64,000 nt of DNA, taken from Sva-07 sp963793335 (GTDB lineage Bacteria > Actinomycetota > Acidimicrobiia > Acidimicrobiales > Ilumatobacteraceae). The stretch is taken from contig CAWBZS010000001.1 of the NCBI GenBank assembly GCA_963793335.1, positions 124,001 through 188,000 on the forward strand. Direction: 5' to 3'. Every line of letters starts with the position of its first letter. Position 1 is the first letter of the stretch. Under the pieces are notes generated by a model. It was not told the origin of the DNA, did not search any database, and saw only the letters and a program-made list of their open reading frames with translations. A program made the position numbers and the translations under genes. This document shows positions 36,409 to 44,802 of the stretch, in pieces.

Positions 36409-37419
36409 TCAGCGCTTGACCTTGGTACCGGTGAACATCGTGAGATCGACGAGGCGGTTCGAGTACCCCCACTCGTTGTCGTACCAGCCGTTGATCTTCA
36501 CGAGCTTGCCCATGCTCATCGTGAGGCCCGCGTCGAACACACACGAGTGCGGGTCGGTGACGATGTCGCTGGACACGATCGGGTCCTCGGTGTACTTGAG
36601 TACGCCCTTCAGCGACTTCTTCGCGGCGGCGGCGAACGCAGCGTTGATCTCCTCGACGCTCGCCGCCTTCTTGAGGGTGGCGGTGAAATCGGTGAGCGAC
36701 CCGGTCGGGGTGGGCACGCGCAGTGCCGTGCCATCGAGCTTGCCCTTCATCGACTCCATCACCAGCGACGTGGCGCGAGCCGCACCGGTGGAGGTCGGAA
36801 CGATGTTGATCGCAGCACCACGGGCGCGGCGCATGTCGCTGTGGGGGCCGTCGACCAGGTTCTGGTCGCCGGTGTAGGAGTGCACCGTGGTCATCAGGCC
36901 CTGCTCGAGGCCGAATGCGTCGTCGAGCACCTTCACCATCGGCACGAAGCAGTTGGTGGTGCAGCTCGCGTTGGAGATCACCTTGTGCTTGCTGATGCGG
37001 AAGTCACGGTGGTTGACGCCGTAGACGATGGTGATGTCGGCGTTCGACGCCGGCGCCGACACGATCACCAGCGGGGCGCCACCGTCGAGGTGGGCGCTGG
37101 CTGCTTCACGGCTGTTGAAGAACCCGGTCGACTCGATCACGAGATCGACGCCGAGGTCGCCCCACGGCAGGTCGGCGGGGTTGCGCTCGCTCAGCACCTT
37201 GATGGTGTCGCCACCGGCCTTGATGCTCGACTTGGTCGAGGTGACCTTCCCGGGGAACCGTCCGAGCACCGAGTCGTACTGGAGCAGGTGCGCCATCGTG
37301 TCGATCGATCCGAGGTCATTCACCGCCACGATGTCGATGTCGGCGCCGCTTGCTTTGGCGGCGCGAAAGAAGTTTCGTCCGATTCGTCCGAATCCGTTGA
37401 TGCCGACTCTGACCGTCAT
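36409..37419 (-). CDS. gap: Glyceraldehyde-3-phosphate dehydrogenase, type I
   Basis: Oxidative phosphorylation of glyceraldehyde 3-phosphate with NAD+. 336 residues. NAD loop GINGFGRIGRNFFRA, NAD-selecting Asp in AVNDL, catalytic Cys153 in SNASCTTNC, and the C-terminal WYDNEWGYSNRLVDL. GAGGAGG lies upstream of ATG 37419, so it has a normal leader. First gene of gap-pgk-tpiA. Upstream lies rapZ directly, with neither yvcK nor whiA between them. Confidence 0.97.
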   Translation of the reverse strand: MTVRVGINGFGRIGRNFFRAAKASGADIDIVAVNDLGSIDTMAHLLQYDSVLGRFPGKVTSTKSSIKAGGDTIKVLSERNPADLPWGDLGVDLVIESTGFFNSREAASAHLDGGAPLVIVSAPASNADITIVYGVNHRDFRISKHKVISNASCTTNCFVPMVKVLDDAFGLEQGLMTTVHSYTGDQNLVDGPHSDMRRARGAAINIVPTSTGAARATSLVMESMKGKLDGTALRVPTPTGSLTDFTATLKKAASVEEINAAFAAAAKKSLKGVLKYTEDPIVSSDIVTDPHSCVFDAGLTMSMGKLVKINGWYDNEWGYSNRLVDLTMFTGTKVKR

Positions 37420-37538
37420 GTCTGGTGTGCCTCCTCAGGCTGGGGGAACGTCACTGTTCAGCTTCGACTGTAGTTCGTCCGACCGGGCCCGGCCCCAACT
37501 CCCTCCCGGCCAGCGCAGTCGGAGCCAGATGTCGGCCG

Positions 37539-38384
37539 TCAGCGTGCGAGATCGCGGTGTGACGCGGTCACCGCAACACCTCGACCTCGGAGTCGAGCTG
37601 CGAGTTCCTCGGCGATCGCCACCGAGCGGTGGCGGCCACCGGTGCAGCCGATCGCAACCGTCAGGTAGCTGCGCCCCTCGCCCTGGTACTGCGGCACGAG
37701 CGAGGCGAGGAGCGCGTCGAATTGGTCGACGAAGCTCGACCCGACCGCGGTCTCGAGGACGTAGTCGCGGACCTTCGGGTCGTGACCTGTCAGCGGGCGG
37801 AGCGCGTCGTCCCAGTGCGGGTTGGGCAGGAAGCGAACGTCCATCACGATGTCGGCATCGAGGGGCAAGCCGTGTTTGAAGCCGAAGCTCTCGACGGCCA
37901 CCTGGAGCCGTGAACCAGTCGGAGCGTCGAACGCGTGGTCGATGCGCTCTTTCAGTTGGTGCACGTTCAGATCGGTGGTGTCGATCACGAGATCGGCGGC
38001 ATCGCGGACCCCCGCCAACAGCGACCGCTCGAGTTCGATCGACTCGACGAGGCCGTCGGCGTCGTTGGCGAGTGGGTGACGCCGACGGGTCGCGTCATAG
38101 CGGCGCACGAGCTCCGGCGTTGCTGCATCGAGGAACACGACGCGTACGTCGTGGCCGTCGGCACGCAGTTCGCCGACACGGCTGAGCACCTCGGTGTGCT
38201 GGCGTCCGGCGACGAGCGCGAGCCGCTCGATGTCGGAGTTGGGCTTGGCCGCGAGTTCGACGATGGTGCCGATCAGCGCCGTCGGCAGGTTGTCGACCAC
38301 GAACCAGCCAAGGTCTTCGAGCACGTCCGCCACCCCGGAGCGGCCGGCCCCGGAGAGCCCCGTGATGAGCACGATGTCGGCCAC
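37539..38384 (-). CDS. rapZ: RNase adapter protein RapZ
   Basis: RapZ/YvcJ-family nucleotide-binding protein, 281 residues. P-loop GLSGAGRS (9-16; Arg in place of Lys is frequent in actinobacterial members), VVDNLPTALI, and the C-terminal hallmark IGCTGGRHRSVAIAEELA. In E. coli it guides RNase E to small RNAs for amino-sugar control; its role in actinobacteria is unclear. GTG start: TAGGGT ends 6 bases upstream (leaderless). 119 bases separate it from gap. Confidence 0.93.
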   Translation of the reverse strand: MADIVLITGLSGAGRSGVADVLEDLGWFVVDNLPTALIGTIVELAAKPNSDIERLALVAGRQHTEVLSRVGELRADGHDVRVVFLDAATPELVRRYDATRRRHPLANDADGLVESIELERSLLAGVRDAADLVIDTTDLNVHQLKERIDHAFDAPTGSRLQVAVESFGFKHGLPLDADIVMDVRFLPNPHWDDALRPLTGHDPKVRDYVLETAVGSSFVDQFDALLASLVPQYQGEGRSYLTVAIGCTGGRHRSVAIAEELAARLRGRGVAVTASHRDLAR

Positions 38385-38424
38385 GCCGTCACCCTACTGA
38401 CTCACCCCACACCGACTCACCCAC

Positions 38425-38527
38425 CGGTGAGCGGTGAGTGGCACCCCGACCCTCACCGCTCACCGCTGGGCCACAGCGATCTGCTCCGGTGAGAGGTGAG
38501 TGGCACCCCGACGCTCACCGCTCACCG
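38425..38527. repeat. Two copies of the CGGTGAG palindromic repeat (site A)
   Basis: Copy 1: arms CGGTGAGCGGTGAG (38425-38438) and its exact complement (38452-38465) around TGGCACCCCGACC. Copy 2: CGGTGAGAGGTGAG (38487-38500) and CTCACCGCTCACCG (38514-38527), one mismatch, nearly the same loop. Start-to-start distance is 62 bases. The 166-base gap between rapZ (divergent side) and the methyltransferase stop holds little else. Confidence 0.85.
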
Positions 38528-38550
38528 CTGGGCGAGCTGGCGCGTTGGTC

Positions 38551-39333
38551 TCAGGCGCGGCGGAGGCGGAGGTGCAGCAGGCGAGGGAAGTCGGACGAGT
38601 CGGCGTACTCCTGCGCCTGGGCGAGAAACCCGGCGGGCGGGGCGGGTTCGTCCATGCGTTCGAGGAAGAGGCCGTGGTCGGCGAGGGCGTTGAGATAGCG
38701 CGACAGCGGGCGATGAATGAAGCGGATGAACACGCCGAGCTCGACCTGTTCGACGAACGCCGCCTCGGGCAGATACGGCCCGACCCGCCAGTACTGCTCA
38801 GGCGGGTCGACCATGTGGTCGTCGATCAGGAAACTGCCCGGCGCCTGCAGGAGCGGGTGGTTGAGGAACAGGTTGAACTGACCACCGGGGCGAACCACCC
38901 GCGCCACTTCGGCAATGGCGTCATCGACGTCGTCGATGTGTTCGAACACGAGACATGCGACCGCGGCATCGAATGCGCCGTCACCGAACGGCAACGAGGC
39001 AGCACCGCTGCGGACGTAGGCCACTCCCCCGCCACGTTCGGCCGCCACCCTGATCTGATTCCAGGTGGGGTCGACACCGACGACCGTGGATCCCTGTGCG
39101 CTGAGCAGCCGGCTGATCTGGCCGTCGCCGCAACCGATGTCGACGATCCGCTCGAACCCGTCGAGCTCCGCAGTCGCCAGCGGCAGGATCTGCTCGACGT
39201 ACTCCGGATCGGCTCCCTCGGTGAATCCGTCGATCCACCAGTCGGCATGTGTCTCCCACAACTCGTGGTTCCCCGAGCCCGGGTCTCCGGGGGCGTTGGC
39301 GGGCCCATGGGTGGGGTCGGCCTCGTTCGTCAC
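38551..39333 (-). CDS. Class I SAM-dependent methyltransferase
   Basis: 260 residues. SAM-binding motif I IVDIGCGDGQISRLL, acidic loop VVGVDPTWNQI, motif II PFGDGAFDAAVACLVFEHI, then VVRPGGQFNLFLNHP. The methyl acceptor is unknown. GTG 39333 is chosen because TAACCT on the coding strand ends 8 bases upstream, and because its -10 overlaps that of the divergent LLM gene; longer reading to 39423 would enter that gene. Its 3' end faces the repeat pair at site A. Confidence 0.86.
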   Translation of the reverse strand: MTNEADPTHGPANAPGDPGSGNHELWETHADWWIDGFTEGADPEYVEQILPLATAELDGFERIVDIGCGDGQISRLLSAQGSTVVGVDPTWNQIRVAAERGGGVAYVRSGAASLPFGDGAFDAAVACLVFEHIDDVDDAIAEVARVVRPGGQFNLFLNHPLLQAPGSFLIDDHMVDPPEQYWRVGPYLPEAAFVEQVELGVFIRFIHRPLSRYLNALADHGLFLERMDEPAPPAGFLAQAQEYADSSDFPRLLHLRLRRA

Positions 39334-39358
39334 GACCGCAGAGGTTACGGTCGGCCCG
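39334..39358. promoter_or_regulatory. Divergent overlapping -10 elements
   Basis: Only 25 bases separate two divergent starts. On the plus strand TACGGT (39346-39351) ends 7 bases before ATG 39359. On the minus strand TAACCT (complement of 39342-39347) ends 8 bases before GTG 39333. The two hexamers share two bases, so the promoters should compete for RNA polymerase. Both transcripts would be leaderless. Confidence 0.6.
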
Positions 39359-40270
39359 ATGAAGTTCTCCGTGTGGCCCAACTCCGACCGAACGACCGAC
39401 GAACTGCTCGACGTCGCCCGCACCGCCGACGCCGGCGACTGGCACTGCCTGTGGTTCGCCGACCACTACATGCCCAACACCGGCAGCGAGGAGATCCAAC
39501 AGGGCAACCTCCACGAGTGCTGGGCGATGCTGCCGGCCTTCGCCGCCGTCACCGAACGCATTCGCATCGGGTCATTGGTGGCGCCGACGTCGATCCACCA
39601 CCCGGCGATTCTCGCCAATCGGGCGGCCACGATCGACCACCTGTCCAACGGCCGGCTGGTGCTCGGCATCGGCGCGGGCTGGCAGATCAACGAGCACCGG
39701 GCGTACGGCATCGAACTGGAGGCACCCGGTGCCCGGGTGAGTCGGTTCGAGGAGTCGATCCAGATCATGCGGTCGCTGCTGTCCGAGGAACGCACCACCT
39801 TCCACGGCGAGTTCTACGACATCACCGACGCGCCCGCCGACCCCAAGCCCGTGCAGACGCCGCTGCCGATCCTGGTCGGCACCGGCAGCCCACGCATGCT
39901 GCGCATCACCGCGCGCCATGCCGACCAGTGGAACACCTGGGGCGGCCCCGACATGGCGATCGGAGCGCTCGACAAGCTCCACACCGCCTGCGAGCAGGTC
40001 GACCGTGATCCGGCGACGATGTGGAAGTCTGCGCAGGCGTTGATGTTCATGACCGACAACGTCGAGTTCGCCGAGAAGGTGCGCAGCGGAGACATGGGAG
40101 CCCGATCGGTGGTGGGATCGACCAGCGAGCTCGTCGACACGCTCGGCCGCTACGCAGAAGCCGGCTTCGACGAGTTCATCGTGCCCGACTTCACGCTCGG
40201 CAACACCGCCGAGGAACGAGCAGCGCGATACGCCACGTTCCACGACGAGATCCTGCCCCAGCTCGCTTGA
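39359..40270 (+). CDS. LLM-class (F420-dependent-type) oxidoreductase
   Basis: Luciferase-like monooxygenase-fold protein of 303 residues. DWHCLWFADHYMP and IRIGSLVAPTSIHHPAILANRAATID, then GRLVLGIGAGWQINEH, are hallmarks of actinobacterial members that commonly use coenzyme F420. Other members use FMN; the cofactor cannot be proven from sequence. Terminal AGFDEFIVPDFTLG completes the barrel. TACGGT lies 7 bases before ATG. Confidence 0.88.
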   Translation: MKFSVWPNSDRTTDELLDVARTADAGDWHCLWFADHYMPNTGSEEIQQGNLHECWAMLPAFAAVTERIRIGSLVAPTSIHHPAILANRAATIDHLSNGRLVLGIGAGWQINEHRAYGIELEAPGARVSRFEESIQIMRSLLSEERTTFHGEFYDITDAPADPKPVQTPLPILVGTGSPRMLRITARHADQWNTWGGPDMAIGALDKLHTACEQVDRDPATMWKSAQALMFMTDNVEFAEKVRSGDMGARSVVGSTSELVDTLGRYAEAGFDEFIVPDFTLGNTAEERAARYATFHDEILPQLA

Positions 40271-40289
40271 TCACCCCGACGTAACGGAA

Positions 40290-40508
40290 CTACACGTTGA
40301 ACAGCGGCACGGTGGTGCCGACGTTCGAGGCGCTGAGCGTGTCGGTGATCTGCTGACCCGCCGGCACTTCGGCCGGACCGGACTTCGTGACTCGGAGGTC
40401 ACCGGTCGCGCTCTGGGCGGCCACTGGGGGCGGGGCGACCGGAGTGACCGCCAGAAGCGACGCGACGAGCGCCGTGGCGAGCGCAATGAGGAGGGTCCGG
40501 GATTTCAC
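40290..40508 (-). pseudogene. Truncated exported DUF11-like repeat protein
   Basis: 72 residues. A complete signal peptide (LLIALATALVASLLAVTPVA) is followed by the start of a DUF11-type (conserved surface repeat) domain, GDLRVTKSGPAEVPAGQQITDTLSASNVGTTV, which then stops at TAG after PLFNV. Full proteins of this kind run for hundreds of residues. No continuation was found in the other frames toward the LLM gene. It looks like the 5' stub left by a deletion, though a short secreted peptide cannot be excluded. Confidence 0.5.
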
Positions 40509-40687
40509 GTTCTGTCATCCGCCTTGTTCGTTGACGATGCTTCGGATCACCCGCCTCGAACGTCGTTGCAACGCTGTCGAGCTCCTCGGCCTGCGCTCGC
40601 GGACCTTGAGTGAGAATTCAACAGTTGTCTCGGCAGCGCCATACAGCGGGGCCTGAGCGTGACGGGAATATCACCGACAACGGGCGC

Positions 40688-42589
40688 TCACCCCGACGGA
40701 TGAAACTTCTTGTAGATCGCTGCTGCCACCGCGTCCGGGAGAAACGACAGCGCCCGCAACTCGTCCAATTCGGCTCGCTTCACGGCGGTCACCCCGCCGA
40801 GCTCCTTCAACAACTTCTTCTTGCGTGCCTCGCCCAGTCCCGGGATGCCGTCGAGCGCGCTCACGGTCATCCGCTTCCCGCGCCGCTCACGGTGGAAGGT
40901 GTTGGCGAACCGGTGGGCCTCGTCGCGGATGCGCTGCAACATGAACAGCGCTTCGCTCCCCCGAGGGATCTCCACCGCCTGCGAACGTCCCGGCACGAAC
41001 ACCTCTTCGAACCGCTTGGCGAGACCTGCGACCGGAATCTCGTCGGTGAGCTCGAGTTCGTCGACGACCCGCTTGGCGGCGTTGAGCTGGCCCTTGCCGC
41101 CGTCGACGAGGAGCAGCTGTGGTGGGTACGCAAACTTGCCGGGCTTGTCGCCACGTTCGTTCACCGGGCGATCACGCTCGTCGAGATAGGCCTGGAGGCG
41201 ACGGCGAACCACCTCGGCCATCGCCGCGACGTCGTCGCTCGCACCGACCTCACCGCCTGCTCGCTCGCCGGCACCCACCGTCTTCACCTTGAATCGGCGA
41301 TACTCGCGCTTGTTCGGCAGACCATCCTCGAGCACCACCATGGAGCCGACGTAGTCGGTGCCCTGCAGGTGAGCCATGTCGTAACACTCGATGCGAAGTG
41401 GAGCTTCAGGGAGCCCCAGGTGATCCTGCAGTTCGGTGAGCGCTCGACTCCGGGTGTTGTGATCGCTGGCCCGACGCAGTCGGTGGCGAGTGAACTCCTC
41501 CTTGGCATTGCGGGTGACGGTTTCGAGCAGCGCCCGCTTGTCGCCCCGCTGCGGCACCCGGATCTGGACGCGCGAGCCCCGACCCATCGACAGCCATTCC
41601 TCGTAGGTCGAGAGATCGTCTGCGTCGTACGGCACCAGCACCTGCTTGGGCACGCCGAGAATCGGATCCTCGCCGTACATCGACTCGACGACACGGTCGA
41701 TCAACTTGCCGGGCGTCAGTTCCTCCACCTTGTCGAGGATGAACCCCTTGCGGCCGACGACGCGACCACGACGGACGTAGAACACCTGGACCGAGGCTTC
41801 GAGTTCGTCCTCGGCGATACCGATCACATCGAGATCCTCGTCGCGATCGGCGACCATCTGCTGCTTCTCGATCGCCTTGCGAACGGCGGACAACCGGTCG
41901 CGCAGCCGAGCGGCATGCTCGAACTCCAAGCCGGTTGCGGCTCGCTGCATGTCCGCCTCGAGTCGATCGACGATCTCGTCGGTGTCACCGTCGAGAAAGG
42001 AAATCAGCTCGTTGACCAGCTCCCGGTACGGCATCTCCTCGATCTCGCCGACGCACGGGCCTGCACACTTCTCGATGTGGAACAGCAGGCACGGCCTCCC
42101 GAGACGCTCGTGCTGGTTGAACTTCGCCGGACTGCAGGTACGAATCGGGAACGAACGCAGCAGGAGATCGAGCGTGTCGCGGATCGCATAGGCGTGGGCG
42201 TACGGCCCGAAGTATCTGGTGCCTTTGCGTTTGCGACCCCGCATGACGAGCGCGCGCGGCCACTGATCGTCCACGGTGACCGCGAGGAAGGGGTAGCTCT
42301 TGTCATCGCGAAGCCGGACGTTGAAGCGCGGCCGGTGCTGTTTGATCAACGAGTACTCGAGCATCAACGCTTCGACCTCGTTGCGCACGATGGTCCACTC
42401 GACGGACTCGGCGGTCTCCACCATCTGCGCCGTTCGCGGATGCATGTTCCGCGGCGACTGGAAGTAGTTCGACAGACGCTGGCGAAGGTTCGACGCCTTG
42501 CCGACGTAGATCACTCGGCCGCGCACATCCTTGAACTGATACGAGCCCGGCTCCTCCGGGATGGAGCCGGCCGGTGGACGCTTCACCAT
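40688..42589 (-). CDS. uvrC: Excinuclease ABC subunit C
   Basis: Dual-incision nuclease of nucleotide excision repair, 633 residues. GIY-YIG domain at the N-terminus (PGSYQFKDVRGRVIYVGKASNLRQRLSNYF, split motif SYQF/VIYVGKA), central Cys cluster (RTCSP ... GRPCLLFHIEKCAGPCVG), UVR segment ISFLDGDTDEIVDRLEADM, RNase H-like nuclease (IECYDMAHLQGTDYVGSMVV and LLLVDGGKGQLNAA) and C-terminal helix-hairpin-helix ALDGIPGLGEARKKKLL. No SOS-like box was seen upstream. ATG 42589 starts the family's usual N-terminus. Confidence 0.97.
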   Translation of the reverse strand: MVKRPPAGSIPEEPGSYQFKDVRGRVIYVGKASNLRQRLSNYFQSPRNMHPRTAQMVETAESVEWTIVRNEVEALMLEYSLIKQHRPRFNVRLRDDKSYPFLAVTVDDQWPRALVMRGRKRKGTRYFGPYAHAYAIRDTLDLLLRSFPIRTCSPAKFNQHERLGRPCLLFHIEKCAGPCVGEIEEMPYRELVNELISFLDGDTDEIVDRLEADMQRAATGLEFEHAARLRDRLSAVRKAIEKQQMVADRDEDLDVIGIAEDELEASVQVFYVRRGRVVGRKGFILDKVEELTPGKLIDRVVESMYGEDPILGVPKQVLVPYDADDLSTYEEWLSMGRGSRVQIRVPQRGDKRALLETVTRNAKEEFTRHRLRRASDHNTRSRALTELQDHLGLPEAPLRIECYDMAHLQGTDYVGSMVVLEDGLPNKREYRRFKVKTVGAGERAGGEVGASDDVAAMAEVVRRRLQAYLDERDRPVNERGDKPGKFAYPPQLLLVDGGKGQLNAAKRVVDELELTDEIPVAGLAKRFEEVFVPGRSQAVEIPRGSEALFMLQRIRDEAHRFANTFHRERRGKRMTVSALDGIPGLGEARKKKLLKELGGVTAVKRAELDELRALSFLPDAVAAAIYKKFHPSG

Positions 42590-42658
42590 CTCACTTTCAC
42601 CAGCTCGCTGCCTGCATGACGTCTCAAGCATACGGACGGGCGGATACCGTGATGGCCG

Positions 42659-43570
42659 ATGTCCGACCAGTTCGCCGCCATCTTCCGCCGCCGACCGAAT
42701 GACGGGTGGTTCCGCGCCGGTGGGTACGACATCACCACCACGGACATCCTCTGCGGTTTGTCCGTGCTGTCGATGTTCCTCTGGGGGCTGTTCCGCGAGG
42801 CGTGGAATCGGCTTCCGTTCGCTCCGGCACTGGTCCGTGACTTCGAGGTCTGGCGACTCGTCACCTGGCCGATCGCCACCGAGCCGGCGATCTGGCCGCT
42901 GCTCGGCATCGTGTTCTTCTGGCTGTTCGGCCAACAGCTCGAGTCGCTGTTCGGCCGCGGCAAGTTCGTCGCGTGGGTGCTGGCGCTCACCGTCATCCCG
43001 GCGCTCGTGCTCACCCTCCTCGGCCCGCTCGGCAACAACATCGACTTCATGGTGCAGTTCGGTCTCAGCAACCTGTTCCTCGGTGGCATCTGGGTCTACG
43101 CCGCGACGTACCCGGGCGTGAAGTGGTTCGAGGTCATTCCGCTGTGGGCGCTGGCGGCGGTCTTCACCGTGCTCAACCTCCTGCAGTTCACCGGCACCGG
43201 CGCCACCGGGCAGGTCATCTTCCTGTTGGTGTCGGTCGGGGTCGCATTGGTGGCCGGACGCTCACTCGGACTCGCCACCGGCTGGCCGATCCCCCACCTG
43301 CCGCTCGACGGTGTCGCCAGCAGCAGCCGCACACCGAAACGCAAGCAGAAGCGCAAGCGCTCCGCCGGTCCATCGTCACCTCGCGGCGTGGTCCAGGGTC
43401 CGTGGAAGAACGCTCCGGCGCCGATGCCTCCCCCGCTCCCCGCATCGCCCGCCGATCAGGCCGAGCTCGATGCCTTGCTCGACAAGATCGGCGCCAACGG
43501 CATGGACTCGCTCAGCGGCGACGAGAAGAAGCGGCTCAACGACCTCAGCAAGCGCCTCCGCAACCGCTGA
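42659..43570 (+). CDS. Rhomboid-like membrane protein, probably proteolytically inactive
   Basis: 303 residues with about five to six membrane segments (ILCGLSVLSMFLWGLF, WPLLGIVFFWLFGQQ, VAWVLALTVIPALVLTLL and more), the rhomboid-like WRLVTWPI and a soluble tail. The tail ends LLDKIGANGMDSLSGDEKKRLNDLS, a short helical domain often found on actinobacterial rhomboids. The GxSG nucleophile is not clear (VQFGLSNLFLGG) and no His follows in a membrane segment, so it may be a non-protease relative. TACCGT is 8 bases before ATG. Confidence 0.78.
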   Translation: MSDQFAAIFRRRPNDGWFRAGGYDITTTDILCGLSVLSMFLWGLFREAWNRLPFAPALVRDFEVWRLVTWPIATEPAIWPLLGIVFFWLFGQQLESLFGRGKFVAWVLALTVIPALVLTLLGPLGNNIDFMVQFGLSNLFLGGIWVYAATYPGVKWFEVIPLWALAAVFTVLNLLQFTGTGATGQVIFLLVSVGVALVAGRSLGLATGWPIPHLPLDGVASSSRTPKRKQKRKRSAGPSSPRGVVQGPWKNAPAPMPPPLPASPADQAELDALLDKIGANGMDSLSGDEKKRLNDLSKRLRNR

Positions 43571-43589
43571 CCCGCCCCTCCGCAATCCC

Positions 43590-43696
43590 TGCGGTGAGAG
43601 GTGAACGGCACCCCTCCCCACAACTCTCACCGCAACGAGGTGACCCATCCCTGCGGTGAGAGGTGAACGGTGCCCCTCCCCACAACTCTCACCGCA
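43590..43696. repeat. Two copies of the CGGTGAG palindromic repeat (site B)
   Basis: Two 45-base copies (43590-43634 and 43652-43696), 62 bases apart start to start. Each has perfect 11-base arms TGCGGTGAGAG and CTCTCACCGCA. The inner part GTGAACGGCACCCCTCCCC differs in two bases between copies (GGCA/GGTG). They occupy most of the 200-base gap between the rhomboid-like gene and the nuclease-like gene. Confidence 0.85.
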
Positions 43697-43771
43697 AGCC
43701 GATGTCGGCGCCGCCAGAGATATCGTCGTGGCACCGACTCTCCCCTCCGCGACCAGCGCAAGGGAGTCGAC

Positions 43772-44707
43772 ATGGCCCATCTCACCGCCGCTGCACATCG
43801 GCACTTCGCCAGACACCATGGAATCGCCTCGGTCGATCAACTGATCGATTGTGGCCTCACGTTCGATCGCATCCAACGAATACGCCAAGACGGCGGCCTC
43901 GACCTCGTGCTGCCCGGCGCGTACCGCACTCCCAGCGCACCGCTCGACGAACTCGCACGTTGCGCTGCCGTGAGCATCGCGCATCCAGAGGTCGCCATCG
44001 CCGGTCCGACCGCTGGGCGTCTGTGGGGATTCCGTCGACTTCCCGACGACCGTCGCGTGCACGTCCTGGCCCCGCCGCGAAGCCACCCGACTCGCACGCC
44101 GTGGGTGGTCCCGTACCGCACCGCGGCGGTCCACGACCACGACATCGTCGAACGCTCGGATGGCATCCGTCTGACATCACGAGCCCGAACTGCGTTCGAC
44201 CTCGCTCGGTTCGTTGCTCCGCTCGACCTGCGTTCGATCATCGAGCAAGCCATGCGCGATGGGCCCCACACCGAAGCGGACATGTACGAGACGGCGGTCG
44301 ACTGGCTCTCACCCCGAAGGCCATGGGCCCGCGAGTTCCTCGAACAGCTCGAGCGACGCGTCAGAGGCGGCGCGGCAGAGTCGCACCCGGAGCTGCTGCT
44401 CGGGGAGGCCCTCGAGGCTGCGGGCGTCAGCGGGCTGGTGCGCCAACATCCCATCCGGTTGCCCGGCTACGGGTCGGCAAGGTTCGACCTTGCGATCCCC
44501 AAGCTGAAGTGGGCCATCGAGATCGACGTCCACCCAACGCACCGCGAGTCCCGAGGCATCCGCTCCGATGCCGCACGCGACGATGCCGCCGTCGCCATTG
44601 GCTGGTTCGTGTCTCGCGTGGTCGACACCGGCTTCGGCCCACGCCTCCCAGCGACCGTCAGCGACCTGGTTGCCGTCTATCACACACTCCGAGCGCAGCT
44701 CCGGTGA
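43772..44707 (+). CDS. AbiEi-like winged-helix plus DUF559/Vsr-type nuclease-fold protein
   Basis: 311 residues. N-terminal winged-helix region (FARHHGIASVDQLIDCGLTFDRIQRIRQDG) and DLVLPGAYRTPSAPLDELAR resemble the AbiEi antitoxin N-terminal domain. The C-terminal domain has RFDLAIPKLKWAIEIDVHPTHR, an Asp...Glu-x-Asp arrangement of Vsr/DUF559-type PD-(D/E)XK folds. No toxin partner (AbiEii) lies beside it. AAGGGAG precedes ATG 43772. Its stop codon comes from the repeat at site C. Possible roles are defence or DNA repair; unproven. Confidence 0.72.
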   Translation: MAHLTAAAHRHFARHHGIASVDQLIDCGLTFDRIQRIRQDGGLDLVLPGAYRTPSAPLDELARCAAVSIAHPEVAIAGPTAGRLWGFRRLPDDRRVHVLAPPRSHPTRTPWVVPYRTAAVHDHDIVERSDGIRLTSRARTAFDLARFVAPLDLRSIIEQAMRDGPHTEADMYETAVDWLSPRRPWAREFLEQLERRVRGGAAESHPELLLGEALEAAGVSGLVRQHPIRLPGYGSARFDLAIPKLKWAIEIDVHPTHRESRGIRSDAARDDAAVAIGWFVSRVVDTGFGPRLPATVSDLVAVYHTLRAQLR

Positions 44708-44797
44708 GCATCGCGCGGAGCACCGGCACTCACCTCTCACCGCAGACCCGGTCCGGTGAGCGTCGTGTGCAACACCGGCACTCACCTCTCACCGCAG
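44701..44797. repeat. Two copies of the CGGTGAG palindromic repeat (site C)
   Basis: Copies at 44701-44745 and 44753-44797, each 45 bases: CCGGTGAGC...CACCGGCACTCACCTCTCACCGCAG. Only the inner positions differ. The first copy overlaps the end of the nuclease-like gene and supplies its TGA (44705-44707); the second ends five bases before the convergent MFS stop. Confidence 0.85.
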
Positions 44798-44802
44798 AAC
44801 GG

